NCBI GenBank assembly: GCA_025201375.1
Contig: JAIWZP010000023.1
Span: forward strand, 62,001-126,000
Direction: 5' to 3'
Length of the DNA: 64,000 nucleotides
DNA from: Gongronella butleri
Lineage: Eukaryota > Mucoromycota > Mucoromycetes > Mucorales > Cunninghamellaceae
Below are positions 1 through 11,339 of the stretch, piece by piece (within the stretch, counting starts at the first letter, position 1; each line of letters starts with the position of its first letter). The position numbers and the translations under genes are program-made. Below the pieces are notes generated by a model. That model saw only the letters and a list, made by a program, of their open reading frames with translations, was not told the origin of the DNA and made no database searches.

Positions 1-229
1 GTGAGCAACAAGGGCGCAAAATAAGAAAAAGACGCGCGAAAAAGCGCGTTTAACATGTCTGTTAAAGTCACTCTACACGTATAGCGATGATGGAGCATGG
101 TCTCCACTTTGTATAGACGCGGTTTGTTTCAATGATAAAATGAGTTTATTTTGGATCACAACACGATGGCATCAAACACAGACTAAACAAAGCAATGTTT
201 GAAGCCAAACGAGACACGCCTCAGGCTGT
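1..229. other. 3' flank of eL20 gene
   Basis: No gene is seen here. A minus-strand AATAAA polyadenylation signal (tttatt on the plus strand, 145-150) lies about 80 bases past the eL20 stop and fits the end of that transcript. Confidence 0.5.
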
Positions 230-1236
230 TTAGTAGAAGGTGGAGGGGCGCTTGGCCTGGAAGAGAGCGCGGTGCTTCTTCTCGACGCGTTGGAGGCGGT
301 GGGGCAAGGGGAAAGCAAGCTTGGGGGTCAAGAGCTGCTTGATGTACTGGCGGCGGACATCGGCGACGGCGACCTCGGCGACGCGGATGATCTGGACGGA
401 GCCAAAGCGGGCGCGGTGGCGGGCAGCCATGTCCTGGTAGCAGGTGGTGACGGCCTCGACGCGGGACATGCCACGGTATTCCTTGTACATGTTGTGGGTG
501 CCCGAGCGCGAGTCGTAGCGGAGCCAGATGCCAAAGTTCTTGATCTGCTCAGGGCGCTTCTCAAAGATCTCGTTGACAGACACGATCTCACCAGCCGTCT
601 TCTTGACCTTGCGGAGCTTGGCCAAAAAGTACCAGAAGCGCGACTTGGCAACAACATCGTTGGGGGCAAAGATGCGCATGCGGTAGAGCTTGGGAGTAGG
701 ATCCTGCTCGGAGGCGAGCTTGCGACCCACCACTTGATATTCGTGGAACTAGCAAAAAGGAAAAGAAAAAAAGGGAAAAAAATCGAGCGTGTTAATCTCG
801 TGAATCGAGCAAAATAGAGCCATCTTTAGCTCATGAACAAGGGCATATCAGCACGCAAGGAAGCCGTCGTCATGTATGTCTCGTCGCGTCCTTTGTCGTC
901 ATTTTTGTGGCGATTTTGAAGAGCAATCTGTCGAAAAGAGCAAGTTGATGTTTCTTTTGTCACTAGCTCCTCGGGTGATGACAAGGAAAATGCTGCCTTT
1001 ATGCGATGGGTGGATGGATGGGTGGATGGATGCATTGCAATGGATGGATGGATGAAATGTCGGATAAAGAGGTGCGATGGATGACAAAAAAAGTGGAAAG
1101 TCATGGCAACGTGGCGAGAAACGACGATGGATGACGCGCTGTATGGAAGACGACAAGACGCAGAGACGACGATAGTGCTTCCTTGGTGCCGATGGCGCTG
1201 TGGGATGGATGGATGGATGTAACTTACTCTAGCCAT
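230..1236 (-). CDS. RPL20: 60S ribosomal protein eL20 (L18a/L20)
   Basis: Structural protein of the large cytosolic ribosomal subunit. Exons (complement): 1228-1236 and 230-748; intron 749-1227 with donor GTAAGT and acceptor CTAG. Exon 1 codes only Met-Ala-Arg. Exon 2 opens with [10 protein letters not shown], so the join restores the family's N-terminus. The product is 175 aa, the usual length. Family landmarks [31 protein letters not shown] and [10 protein letters not shown] are all present, and the stop is TAA. The 479-bp intron is long for this window and contains GGAT/CATC tetranucleotide arrays. An intron directly after the start is common in fungal ribosomal protein genes. The gene is divergent from the ribosome-assembly ATPase at 1466. 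Confidence 0.96.
1010..1220. repeat. GGAT tetranucleotide microsatellite in eL20 intron
   Basis: Interrupted arrays of GGAT (CATC on the sense strand) at about 1010-1030, 1039-1053 and 1203-1219, with single units between, all inside the first intron of eL20. Confidence 0.8.
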
Positions 1237-1465
1237 AGTAAACTAAATGCGAAAGAGAAGGAGAAAAGAAGAAGCGGTCAAGGCGGGCTTCCTTTTCAAA
1301 AGGCGGCAGAAATTGGCCCGGGCTTGGAAATTGCCGGACCGCGAAATTTGGGCGATTTGGCAGGTGGCTGAGGGTCGTTTAATGCATTGACACGCCGACC
1401 CCTCTTTTTTTTTTTTTTTGCTCTCTCTCTCTCTCACTTTTTTTTTTTTTTTTTACTGTTCCACT
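1237..1465. promoter_or_regulatory. Shared divergent promoter of eL20 and RIX7
   Basis: Only 229 bp separate the two divergent start codons. The RIX7-proximal half holds T runs and a CT dinucleotide stretch (1402-1464); the other half is GC-rich (1311-1360). No specific factor site is assigned. That the promoter is shared is inferred from geometry. Confidence 0.6.
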
Positions 1466-4400
1466 ATGCAACGCTCCCGAGGAGGTGGTGGTGGCGGCCG
1501 TCTCGGCCGCTCGCTCGAAATGAAGGTGCTTAAACTTGTTACGCAATATAAAGAACAAGGTTTCAGTGACTGGACGCCCTCGGGTATCTATGACTACGTT
1601 CAGCAAGCCGATCCCTCTTTGCGACGCTTTAAAAAGAAGCAGCTTGAGCAGACGATCGAGTCAGGTAGGCTGTCTGCGTCCACAACAAGTGCTAAAACGC
1701 GCGAATTCATCTCTTTTTTTTCGATTCTATAGTCTTGGAGAACTTTGATCCCACGCTGACGGGCGACGAGGAGTCGGACGTGTAAGGAGAGGGTTCAAGG
1801 CGCGCCAAAGGCGCAGCCATTAAGATTCAAATTTGCGGTGACAAGGTCATTTATGCTTTTTTTTTCCTTGATTTTAGTAGCATTGACCTTGACGAGCAAG
1901 GCGAACTTGCCACGGTATGCCGAGGACGAGCGACACGACGCGACGCGATCAAGGGGCTAATTGAGCGCGCCTTTTTTTTATATTGTAGCCTGCGCTCGAG
2001 TCCAATGCAATGAACAAATCCGTGACAAACCTTTGGAATTTGAACAAGCCCGCTGCGACATCGACACCGGCATCGCCTGACACCAAGGAAGAGGGCAAGC
2101 CGCAGAAGCGTCGTATGAAGAACGCGTCCGGCGGGTCGTCTAAGCGCCACAAAGGTAAGAAAAAGCGTAAAAGAGAAAAGATAAATACGAGGCTTTAATC
2201 GGTTTCCTCATTGACCCCATTTTTTGTTGTTTAGCAGACACTCGTGACACAGCGACGATCCCGACAGCGACTCTGGCCGATTTGGGTGGCATTGACGCGT
2301 GCATTGAGGAGATCATGGAGCTCATTGCCATGCCACTTGCGCACCCCGAGGTGTACATTCACACAGGTGTCCAGCCACCGCGTGGTGTGCTCCTGCACGG
2401 TCCTCCTGGCTGCGGCAAGACGCGTCTCGCCCACGCCATTGCGGGTGTAAGTTGAAAAATTGCGAAAAAAAAAAAAATAGACGAGAAAGGCGTGTTCTCA
2501 CCTCGTTTTCTTGTCTCTCTCTAGGAATTGCAAGTGCCGTTCATCAACATCAGTGCGCCATCGATTGTGTCGGGCATGTCTGGTGAGTCGGAGAAGAAGA
2601 TCCGCGACGTTTTCGAGGACGCCAAGTCGAGTGCGCCGTGTTTGCTGTTTATCGACGAGATTGACGCGATCACGCCCAAGCGCGAGACGGCGCAGCGTGA
2701 AATGGAGCGCCGCATTGTCGCGCAGCTGCTGACGTGCATGGATGATCTCGCCTGGGACAAGACGGACAACAAGCCGGTCATGATCATCGGTGCCACGAAT
2801 CGCCCCGATTCGCTCGACCCTGCTCTCCGCCGCGCTGGACGCTTTGACCGTGAAATCAGCATGGGCGTCCCGGACGAAAAAGCACGCGAAAAGTACGTCA
2901 AATAAGAAGAAAAAAGGGGGGTGTGATGGGGCGAAGGGCAATCTTTTTAATTTTTTTAATTTTCTTTTTTTTTTTTTAGGATTTTGAATGTTCTTTCAGG
3001 CAATTTGCGTCTGGAGGGCCAATTCGACTTTGCTGCGCTTGCCAAGGCGACGCCGGGTTACGTTGGTGCGGATTTGCAAGCGCTGATTACGACTGCTGGC
3101 GTGATTGCGGTCAAGCGCATCTTCAAGCACCTGCGAGACCTGTCGTATCACCAGCAGCAGCAGCATCAACCGGAGCAAGACGGTGCACATGCAGCAGAGA
3201 ATGAAAACGACGCGCCTGTGGATTGTGTGGAAGACGATTCGATGGAGATTGACAAGGTGGAGGAGAGCATACCCGCTGACGTGATGGACGTCAAGCCGAT
3301 TGAGACGACGAGCGTTGCGGAATTCGAGGCGCAATCTGCGCTGGAGCAATTGCGCGCGATTTCCGAGTTTATCCAGTCGCACAAGCAGCCATTGACGCCT
3401 GAGCAGCTTGAATCGCTGTCCATCACACAAGACGATTTCCGCCTCGCCCTCGACAAGGTTCAGCCGTCATCCAAGCGTGAGGGCTTTGCCACGGTCCCCG
3501 ATGTCTCCTGGGACGACATTGGCGCACTTCAATTCGTTCGTGACGAGCTGCGCATGGCCGTCGTCGAGCCCATCAATCACCCCGAATTCTTTGAGCGCGT
3601 CGGCATCACTTCGCCCGCCGGTGTCCTTCTCTGGGGACCCCCAGGTTGTGGCAAAACACTTCTCGCCAAGGCGGTCGCAAATGAGAGCAATACCAACTTT
3701 ATCTCGGTCAAGGGCCCTGAACTTTTGAACAAGGTAAAAATGCAAAATGGACTTGATGTACCTGCTTTGCTCACATTTTATTCTTTGCTTTTGTAGTATG
3801 TCGGTGAAAGTGAACGCGGTGTGCGTCAAGTGTTTGCACGCGCACGCGCATCTGCACCCTGTGTCATCTTTTTTGACGAATTGGACGCGCTTTGCTCGCG
3901 ACGTGATGACCAACAGGTAAAAAAAAAACGCTACAATCGCGCCAAAACAAGTCCATCTAACCTGTTTTTTTTTTTTTTTAGTCCGAAGCCTCTGCACGCG
4001 TCGTCAACACGCTGCTCACGGAACTGGATGGTGCTGAGAATCGCAGCCAAGTGTACGTGATTGCCGCGACCAATCGCCCCGACATGATTGACCCTGCCAT
4101 GCTGCGCCCTGGCCGCCTTGACAAGCTGCTGTATGTGGAATTGCCCACGCCCATGGAGCGTCTCGACATTTTGAAGAAATTGGCGGCCAAGACGCCGCTC
4201 GCCCCCGAGGTTTCGCTCGAATTGATCGCCAACGACGCGCGTTGTGAAGGTTTCAGGTAAGTTTTTTTTCTCCTCGTTGCGATCACATCGTGGGGTTGGG
4301 ACTGATCGTTCTTTTATTACGATAGTGGTGCTGATTTGGCATCCTTGGTGCGCGAAAGTGCCGTTGCCGCGCTGCGCAGCAAGTTTTACCAGCACGGTGC

Positions 4401-4616
4401 GACCGTGATGAACGAAACATCGACAGCTGAGGATATCTTTGTGACTCAGGCCAACTTTGATACCGCGTTCACAAGGATATCGCCCAGTGTGTCGCCTCAG
4501 GTAAGCCAATGAGCCAGAAAGAGTCCATTTTTGATGCTGAACTGCTTTTTTCTTCTACTTTTTCTTTCTTTCCACAGGACAAGGCCCAGTACGACCGCCT
4601 AAGGAAAAAGTTTTAG
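1466..4616 (+). CDS. RIX7: Ribosome-biogenesis AAA ATPase (Rix7/NVL family)
   Basis: Nucleolar/nuclear type II AAA ATPase that removes assembly factors from pre-60S particles. Exons: 1466-1664, 1733-1781, 1878-1914, 1989-2154, 2235-2446, 2525-2892, 2980-3733, 3797-3916, 3982-4256, 4326-4500, 4578-4616, giving 797 aa. An N-terminal NVL/Rix7-type domain covers about residues 15-70. The first AAA module has Walker A GPPGCGKT near 205 and Walker [11 protein letters not shown] near 260. The second has GPPGCGKT near 562 and [10 protein letters not shown] near 618, with an AATNRPD motif after it. A linker rich in D/E/Q separates the modules (about 395-450). Exon 5 has a tandem acceptor (TAGCAG at 2232-2237) that can add or drop one residue. 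An AATAAA signal follows at about 4674. Confidence 0.93.
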
Positions 4617-5029
4617 CTTAGAGAATAGACGAATTGTACCAATGAAAAAGAAATTTGCATCTGTAGACACCCCAATAAAACAAACAAATTGTTTTTTGCA
4701 TCACGCGCCACATAGTCTGTTGCTGAGACACGATGCGCCCAAAGAGGCATTTCTTTCTGTCGCACTGTCACGCGTACCATAATAAAAAAAAAAAAAGGGT
4801 GGGACAATCGACAGCAAACAAAAAAAAAACACGGTCCGAGCTTTCATATTTATGTTGTGTGTCGCACAATGGCAGCAAGGCAAGGGAAAAACTTAAAACC
4901 ATAACAATGAGATGCATGATAAAATGATAAACAAGTATATATACAAAGGCAAAGTGAAGAGAGAGAAAGTAAGAGAGAGAGGGAGAAACGACCAAAGAGA
5001 ATGCGAAAAGTAGAGAAAGGGGCTTTTTT
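4617..5029. other. Convergent intergenic region
   Basis: Lies between the 3' ends of RIX7 (+) and the MFS-like gene (-). It contains the RIX7 AATAAA near 4674, A/T runs and a GA-rich stretch (4955-5010). No gene was recognised. Confidence 0.6.
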
Positions 5030-7454
5030 TCAGTCACTGTCGGACCAGCCCCAAGACAAGATGAAGCTAAAGACGAGGAAGCCAATGGCTGTTTGGTAGA
5101 CTTGTGCAAAGGAAGCCATGGTCTCATCCTCGGAGATCATGTAACCCGCGAGTGTCACACCAATCATGGGACCCACGCAGCTGTAAAGAGCAGACATCAC
5201 GGAGCGCTGGAAGATGCGATGGTGGTCCGACCACACCAGTGAATTGATCCGATTCGATGCCACCAGCCACGCCATGTTGAACACGCCGCCTGTTTTTTTG
5301 TTTGAAAAAGGGGCGTCAAAAATGCACATTTTGCCTCCCTTTTTTTTGCATTTTCGCTTCAGTGAATCCTACTCTGGAAAAAGGGCAGCAGCAGCGCGGC
5401 GACCATGGTGGTGACGGAATGAGGCTGCAGGAAGATGTAGCCGAACGAGCAGATGATCAGCACCACATGGATAAAGAGTGTCATTCTTGTAACGTGGATG
5501 CCGTGAATCCACTAAGAAACATAAAATAATAAAAATGCACAATGAGGGTGAGAAGGAGGAAAAAAAAAGTCACATGGTGCGCAAAAAAAAAAAAGGTGCC
5601 GCGTCAGGGCAATGTTTGCGTGTATACCTTGGGAATTGTCTTTAGAAGCAGCAATTCGGCCATGATCATGCACGATCCGGCCAAGCCGACAATGACCATG
5701 GGCAGCTGGAGAACGCGATAAAAATACACAAACAAAAACGTCTGCATGAACGCAGAGATGATGCCGAGCAGGAGCGTGTTGAGCTGCAAGAGATGCAATT
5801 GCATGGCATCGACGGGTGGTGGGTTGATGAGCGTCCACAGGCCAGGCGAATCTATGACGCCATCGTCGCCCTTGACGAGCAGGAACGGCAGGAGCGCAAT
5901 GGCCGGCATATCGGGCGGCACAAACGAGAAAAGGGCCAATTCGTACGAAGACACCGATTCCCACCCCGCCGCAGCTGCCACGGGCGCGTCGACGGGCGTC
6001 TCCATGAGCGACAAGTAGCCTGCATTGGAATGAGACCCATTGGCAACCGATGTTTGCTGTGATTGCTGTGGTTGCTGGGATGGCTGCATGGCGAGTGGAT
6101 GTGGATGTGCATGATGCAGAAAAGACGAGGCTGCTGACGACGCAAGAAGTGGCGGTGGTTGCTGAATGGCGGTGTTGGTGGGTCTGAGGAGCGGTGATGC
6201 GGATGGCGAGTCCATGTGGACGGTGGGCGATGTGTTGAGGTCGTAAGAAAAGGAAGTGTTGCTGTAGCGGCGATGATGGTAAGGTGGCGGTAGTGGCAGG
6301 CCAGTGATTGATGCCATTTCGTCATTATTGGATGCTTGGGACGTGGCGCCATACGACGGGTGCAGCGAATGCAGCAATGAGGGCGCTGGCAAGATGGATG
6401 AGGATAAATAGCTTGCGGCGGTAGTGCCTGTGGCGGTGCTTGCCTCCCTCATGAGCGAATAACTCTGCATTCGCTGCAGCATGCTTGCATCCTCTTCCGA
6501 AATGTGCGACAATGGCTCGCCAAACAGACTGTAAGGTTTGTACGGCGCGAAATTCGATGGCAAAAGCATGAAATCCGACGGCTGCATCCATGCCGACTTG
6601 ATCCATGGCGAGGACGGCGTCAGACCGAGCGACGACGTCGGCCCGCTCGGAATAGAATGGCTCTTGAACACCACAATGAAGCACATGATGCCAACACCAA
6701 GGACAATCGTGCTGCAAAACAATAGGTAAAGCAGCGTCGATGGTGCAAACAACGATGCCGGCGCCGCATCCATCATGAAACACGCTCCACCTGTCACAAT
6801 GGTGAGACAGAGCAGCGTCCATTCTAGCCAAGGTCGATGGTGTCCTGAAAAAAAATAATAAAAAAAAGGGGGGAAGGGTTAGCAACACGCCATCCATCGC
6901 AGATAAGCGAGAAACGGCCCGCTCCGAAAGCCACGCACCACACATAAAAAAAAACCTTCCTATCTTCATTCCCTCTCGCTCTCTCAAGCACGCACAAGTT
7001 TCCCCTTGACCAATTCCTTTTTTTTTTTTTTACCATAGAAATAGATGCGATAGTCGCCCCAGCTCTTCAGGATGGCTGTTTCCACGAGAACACCGAGCGA
7101 CAGATACGTGCATCCAAACAACGTGAGCAAGACCAGCAGCATGGGTGACCAGACGGCAGACGTGGTGGTGGCGGGCGCGAGTTTGGCGGTCCAGGTGAAT
7201 AAAAGCACGCAAGCAAGTGCGCTACCGGCGCACCAACAGGTGAGAAACAGGCGCGCATACCGTCTCCGCTTCTCGATAAAGTAGATGACCACATTGGTGG
7301 CAACGAGCCGCACAAAATATAGGTAGGCCATCAGCAGGCTGATCCTGAAGCACGACAGGTCCAGCGTCAAATACATATAAAAGACAAAATAGATCCAGGG
7401 CGTGCCCGTGAGCGCGTTTGCCAGAGCAAGGATATTGGGCCAAGGCACCTCCAT
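5030..7454 (-). CDS. Polytopic membrane protein, MFSD6-like MFS
   Basis: Exons (complement): 7034-7454, 5628-6844, 5373-5511, 5030-5289; 678 aa. All introns are GT-AG. The N-terminal third has about five hydrophobic segments. A WGDYRIYFYG plus HRPW stretch at the exon 1/2 join resembles the YG..R.WG signature of MFS_1-like (MFSD6-type) transporters; this family link is inferred from that local similarity and the topology. Next comes a hydrophilic loop of about 190 residues, rich in Ser, Pro, His and Gln (about 205-400). More membrane segments follow, ending in a typical MFS-like helix pair and the tail WGWSDSD. The substrate is unknown. The oversized central loop is the oddity. Start at the first ATG of exon 1 (7454). 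Confidence 0.75.
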
Positions 7455-7854
7455 AGCGGCGAAAGGGAGAAAAAGTGAGAAGCAAACAACTTTTAAAAGC
7501 TGTCAACAGGACAACAGGCTCCAAAAAGGGTGTAAATACAAGATAGGCAAGAAAAGAGAGACTAAACGGAAAAGAAAAGAGTCGTGCAAGGGGGGGGGAG
7601 ATCGCCCTCCTTTTTTTAAAAGGGCTGACTTTGAAATCCCGCATCATGCAGCTCCACGCACCGCCCAGGCGGAGCCTCGCACCAAAAAAAGTCATGCGCA
7701 GCAACAACTCAATTGACAATCGCAAGCCTGATCGATCAGCCTTGTCCATTGTCCGTGCACATTTGTGCCTCCACATCACATTGCTCTCTTTTTACTAAAA
7801 AAAAAAATCACGCTAATTTAGAGCCATTTAATCATACTTGACAGCCATCATCTT
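7455..7854. other. Upstream region of the MFS-like gene
   Basis: Purine-rich leader (7480-7600, including a G9 run) followed by low-complexity sequence. No gene was recognised; it probably holds the promoter of the minus-strand gene ending at 5030. Confidence 0.4.
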
Positions 7855-7989
7855 CTATTTTGTGCGCTTGATCTCAAAATCAGCGCGTTGCCGGATTTGT
7901 CCAATGACGTCTGTCAGCTTGCTTTCCTGATCCGTGCTGCCAGGCACAAAGGTCAGTGTCACCGCCCCATGATTGATTTTCTTGCGCCA
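7855..7989 (-). pseudogene. Orphan coding-like 3' fragment
   Basis: A 45-codon minus-strand reading frame ending in TAG (7857-7855) has coding-like composition: a TLTFVPGSTDQESKL stretch, then DVIGQIRQRADFEIKRTK. The frame is closed upstream by TGA at 7992-7990, and no convincing acceptor or upstream exon was found toward 8.6 kb, where a transposon-like element lies. It may be the last exon of a gene broken by insertion, or a decayed gene end. The family was not recognised. Confidence 0.35.
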
Positions 7990-8660
7990 TCATTGCCTTT
8001 CTCCATAATTCTTTTTATTTTTTGTCTTTTTTTTCTTCATTTTTATTAGCATTTTTTAATTTTTTTCTCTGTACTGCATGAAAAAAGTCATCCTGTATTC
8101 ACAAGTGCGTGTGGCCATGCTGGCCAAAAAAAAAAAAAAAAAAACCGGTGTCAGCGTCAAACAATGATAATTGAAGCAATCTTTTTTGCATTTTTGAGCT
8201 TTGGGGTGTCATTCCAGCCTGACAACTCTCAAATGAATTACCCACCACGCCACCGGATACATTACAGTACCAAAAGTAGGTATACTGTATATTATGTGCT
8301 GATACAGTATTTTGCCGCGCACAGCTCATCAGCTTCACGGATACAGTATAGACTATCCAAAACAAAGAACGCGCGTAGTCCCCCATTTTTATGATACCAT
8401 ATGTCGCCTCACACACCAGTTGTACAGTATGTGGCCCATTTGCTTGGGCCGTCTTCGATGCCTTTGGATTCGGAGATCATCACAAAATTGCGCAACGTCG
8501 GCCAGACGCCCAGACCGCGTTGTTCTGTTCTAAGCAAAATGAAATGAAGCATGCATGGTTGCATGAATGGAGCACGATACAGTATCATATCCGATCATGC
8601 GTTTCATACCGACTTGCCGTATTTCATTATCCTTGTTTCTTTTTTCAGTGCTGTAATATA
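7990..8660. other. Repeat-island flank, no gene
   Basis: AT-rich sequence with a run of A (8127-8143) and six separated TAC(A/T)GTA motifs (starts 8263, 8283, 8303, 8342, 8423, 8578). No coding region was found. Confidence 0.6.
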
Positions 8661-9680
8661 CAGTACCGTCCCCTACCAAAAAAAGTGTCCCCTAGTCATT
8701 CTGCAGTGTCAGCCGTAAAATTTATCACTTTAATCTCATCTGTATTGAACAATAATGGCTCCAATGACATGAAATTTTATACAAACAATGGTTTGGAGGT
8801 ATAAAAAAGACTCTAAAATTATAAAATGAATATAGTGAGCGGTTTTTGAAATAGAGCAAAAAAGGTGAACCTGACGCGTCACGCGACGCGACGCGTACCC
8901 AAGCATATACAATGGCCTGTGGAGATGAATTGACATTATGAATCAATATCTCCAAATTTTTCTGAGACAATCATGGAGATGTCTCATTATTTTTGTCAAT
9001 TCATTTTAGCGCACATGCGTCATGCCGGAGCGTAGCGTGCCACTTGGTCAAATTGTCACTGTGACGCGTCGGACGCGTCATTTGCCGCGATTTCCTTAGT
9101 GTGACCGTGATGCCTTACCTGGTTGATATAATCACAACTACTCAATAGTATCCACTCTTAGGCTTTCAAATTAAATGGTTATCATAGTTTCAAGCCAACA
9201 AAGAGATTAAATTTGTTTGCTAGAGATAAAATCCTTTTTCCATGGTTTTTTGATGCTTGGCGCGTCACAGTGACAATTTGACCAAGTGGCACGCTACGCT
9301 CCGGCATGACGCATGTGCGCTAAAATGAATTGACAAAAATAATGAGACATCTCCATGATTGTCTCAGAAAAATTTGGAGATATTGATTCATAATGTCAAT
9401 TCATCTCCACCAGCCATTGTATACCGTATGCTTGGGTACGCGTCGCGTCGCGTGACGCGTCAAGTTCACCTTTTTTGCTCTATTTCAAAAACCGCTCACT
9501 ATATTCATTTTATAATTTTAGAGTCTTTTTCATACCTCCAAACCAATGTTTGTATAAAATTTCATGTCATTGGAGCCATTATTGATCAATACAGATGAGA
9601 TTAAAATGATAAATTTTACGGCTGACACTACAGAAAAATTGACTAGTAGGGGACACTTTTTTTGGTAGGGGACGGTACAG
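8661..9680. mobile_element. Foldback / long-TIR element (Tc1/mariner-like MITE)
   Basis: Two arms (about 8661-9068 and 9261-9680) are near-perfect inverted copies around a spacer of about 190 bp. Arm tips read CAGTACCGTCCCCTACC on the left and CTGTACCGTCCCCTACC on the right (reverse complement). Both are flanked by TA, the target-site duplication of Tc1/mariner elements. The border could instead lie 5 bp inside, at TA-CCGTCCCC. No transposase frame is present, so it would be non-autonomous. Translated reading frames in the two arms match each other only because of the inversion. Confidence 0.8.
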
Positions 9681-9769
9681 TATTACAAGGAAGCACGCGA
9701 GCACCACCACCATACAGTAGTACATGATATCATAAAAATTACGTACCTATGTAGAAAAAAGTGACCTTC

Positions 9770-10830
9770 TTGGGGCCTGTTCTGCCTGCTGCTACTGTAA
9801 ACGTGTTTTTCGAACTCTGCCTGCTACTTGCCATGCCTCCAGATTTTTTTTACAGCCTACTACGTACTTACCAGCGGGTGAAACAAGAAGAAGCACCATG
9901 GCGGCATGAGCTACTACAGTATGATGATGGCTTGTGCGCTGGATGGGGCCGCCCGATTTTTTTTCAGCTCGCAAATCCCAAATAAAAATCCCAAATTTGT
10001 ACCATTTTTCATTGTGCTCGTCATCTACGTGTTGTCAATACTGCTCAAAATGAACTGCGTCGCATTCAGCGCAAAATTTGCAACAAAAAAGCTTAAAATC
10101 TCAAAGCGTTACGACCACTTTTAAAAAAATCAAGGGTCACTCAGGGGTCACACATTTCAATCTCAGAAATGCCTAATTTGGATTTTTTCGAACTCCGAGT
10201 GATCAATGCATCCCAAAGAGGTAACTCCGACGATTTGCTATTGGCTGATAAAATGACAGGTCGCGCCAGCGTAAAAAAAAAGCCCAAAGAGTGACGCATG
10301 AACGCCGATCGACTGAGCAAAAGTGCTTTCTTTGATCAAGATTTTTTTTGCAAAAATTTAAGGTTTGACACTTCCAAATTAACGTGCGTGGATTGCATAT
10401 GATATTTTTTTTGTATTTTTTTAGTTTTTTATTTTGCACATTTTTATGCGCAGAGTGGGTTGCAGCGTGCAGCCTGGTGAAATGACCGATGCAAAAAGTT
10501 AAAACCCAAGCTAGCGCGCTGCAAGCCATCCCATTAAATGCTTTGCATCCCTGTTTGTTAGTAAAACTGGAATAAAAATCACAGGTTTATTAGACCGTTG
10601 TCGATCAAATAGCGATCAAAGATTTTGATGGAAAAGTGAATTTTCTCTGCGATGCGAGTTTTAGTCATTCATCGATGAAACTGCTGCTGTCACTCGATAG
10701 AGATGCAAGAGGCGCCTTCAGCACGTTAAAAGCGCCGCGTGTTGTCTTCTAATCCGTTGCTGAGAACATCATCGACGACATTGAAATTTTGAAATCTTTT
10801 GTAATGGTTGGACGGCTTTCACAACAAGCG
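9770..10830. repeat. Dispersed repeat R1, copy 1
   Basis: Matches 39290-41240 along its length. Shared landmarks are GCAAAATTTGCAACAAAAAAGC, the GGGTCACTCAGGGGT block, ATCAATGCATCCCAAA and the TTTAAGGTTTGACACTTCC block. This copy lacks a segment of about 690 bp carried by the other copy (39.74-40.44 kb) and another of about 260 bp. No intact gene is present. Confidence 0.75.
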
Positions 10831-11339
10831 TCGTGGTGCAAAGGTCATGCATCGGCGAAAAAACCATTCCAGAAATGACGTCCGAGCCTGTCTCTCTCGA
10901 ATGGTACTGTACTGTACGTAACGTACAGTACCAGCAATAATTTCATCCTGATCCACGAAATACAGTCTATCATATTCCAGTATCCAAGAGCCCACCGCCG
11001 GACTTGCGAAAAAAATATCGATATTTTGAATTACAGTATCATATCATCATACTGCAGGTACAGTAGTACAGTAGAGTGTGTTGTTGTGTGTTGTTGATGA
11101 CTTGGCCGTTGCCGAGAATAAATACAGTACTGTTCTACTGTATTACTGTAATTTGGCATCACAAGTGAACAAGGGGTGCGCATCGGCTTTATCTAAGACA
11201 CCCGGACACGCGCCTCCCGAGCTTTGCAAGTTTCAGTCCGATTGAATAAAAACTTGGCTTGCACTCGCTGAATTGGTAGATTAAAGAAAAACACCGATTT
11301 TCTCCTCGCCAACGGCGGCCTGATCAACATGCCGTTTTT
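10831..11339. other. Gene-free region rich in TAC(A/T)GTA
   Basis: Holds nine TAC(A/T)GTA motifs between 10905 and 11150. Two overlap in a chain that shares a TA (10905-10916). No coding region was found. Confidence 0.6.

Noticed and set aside
749..1227. Possible snoRNA inside the eL20 intron
   Set aside because: No C box with a correctly spaced D box was found on the sense strand; the TGATGA word near 975 is antisense.
8725..9598. Two similar short proteins on opposite strands
   Set aside because: They are the same inverted-repeat arm read outward; no codon bias or start context.
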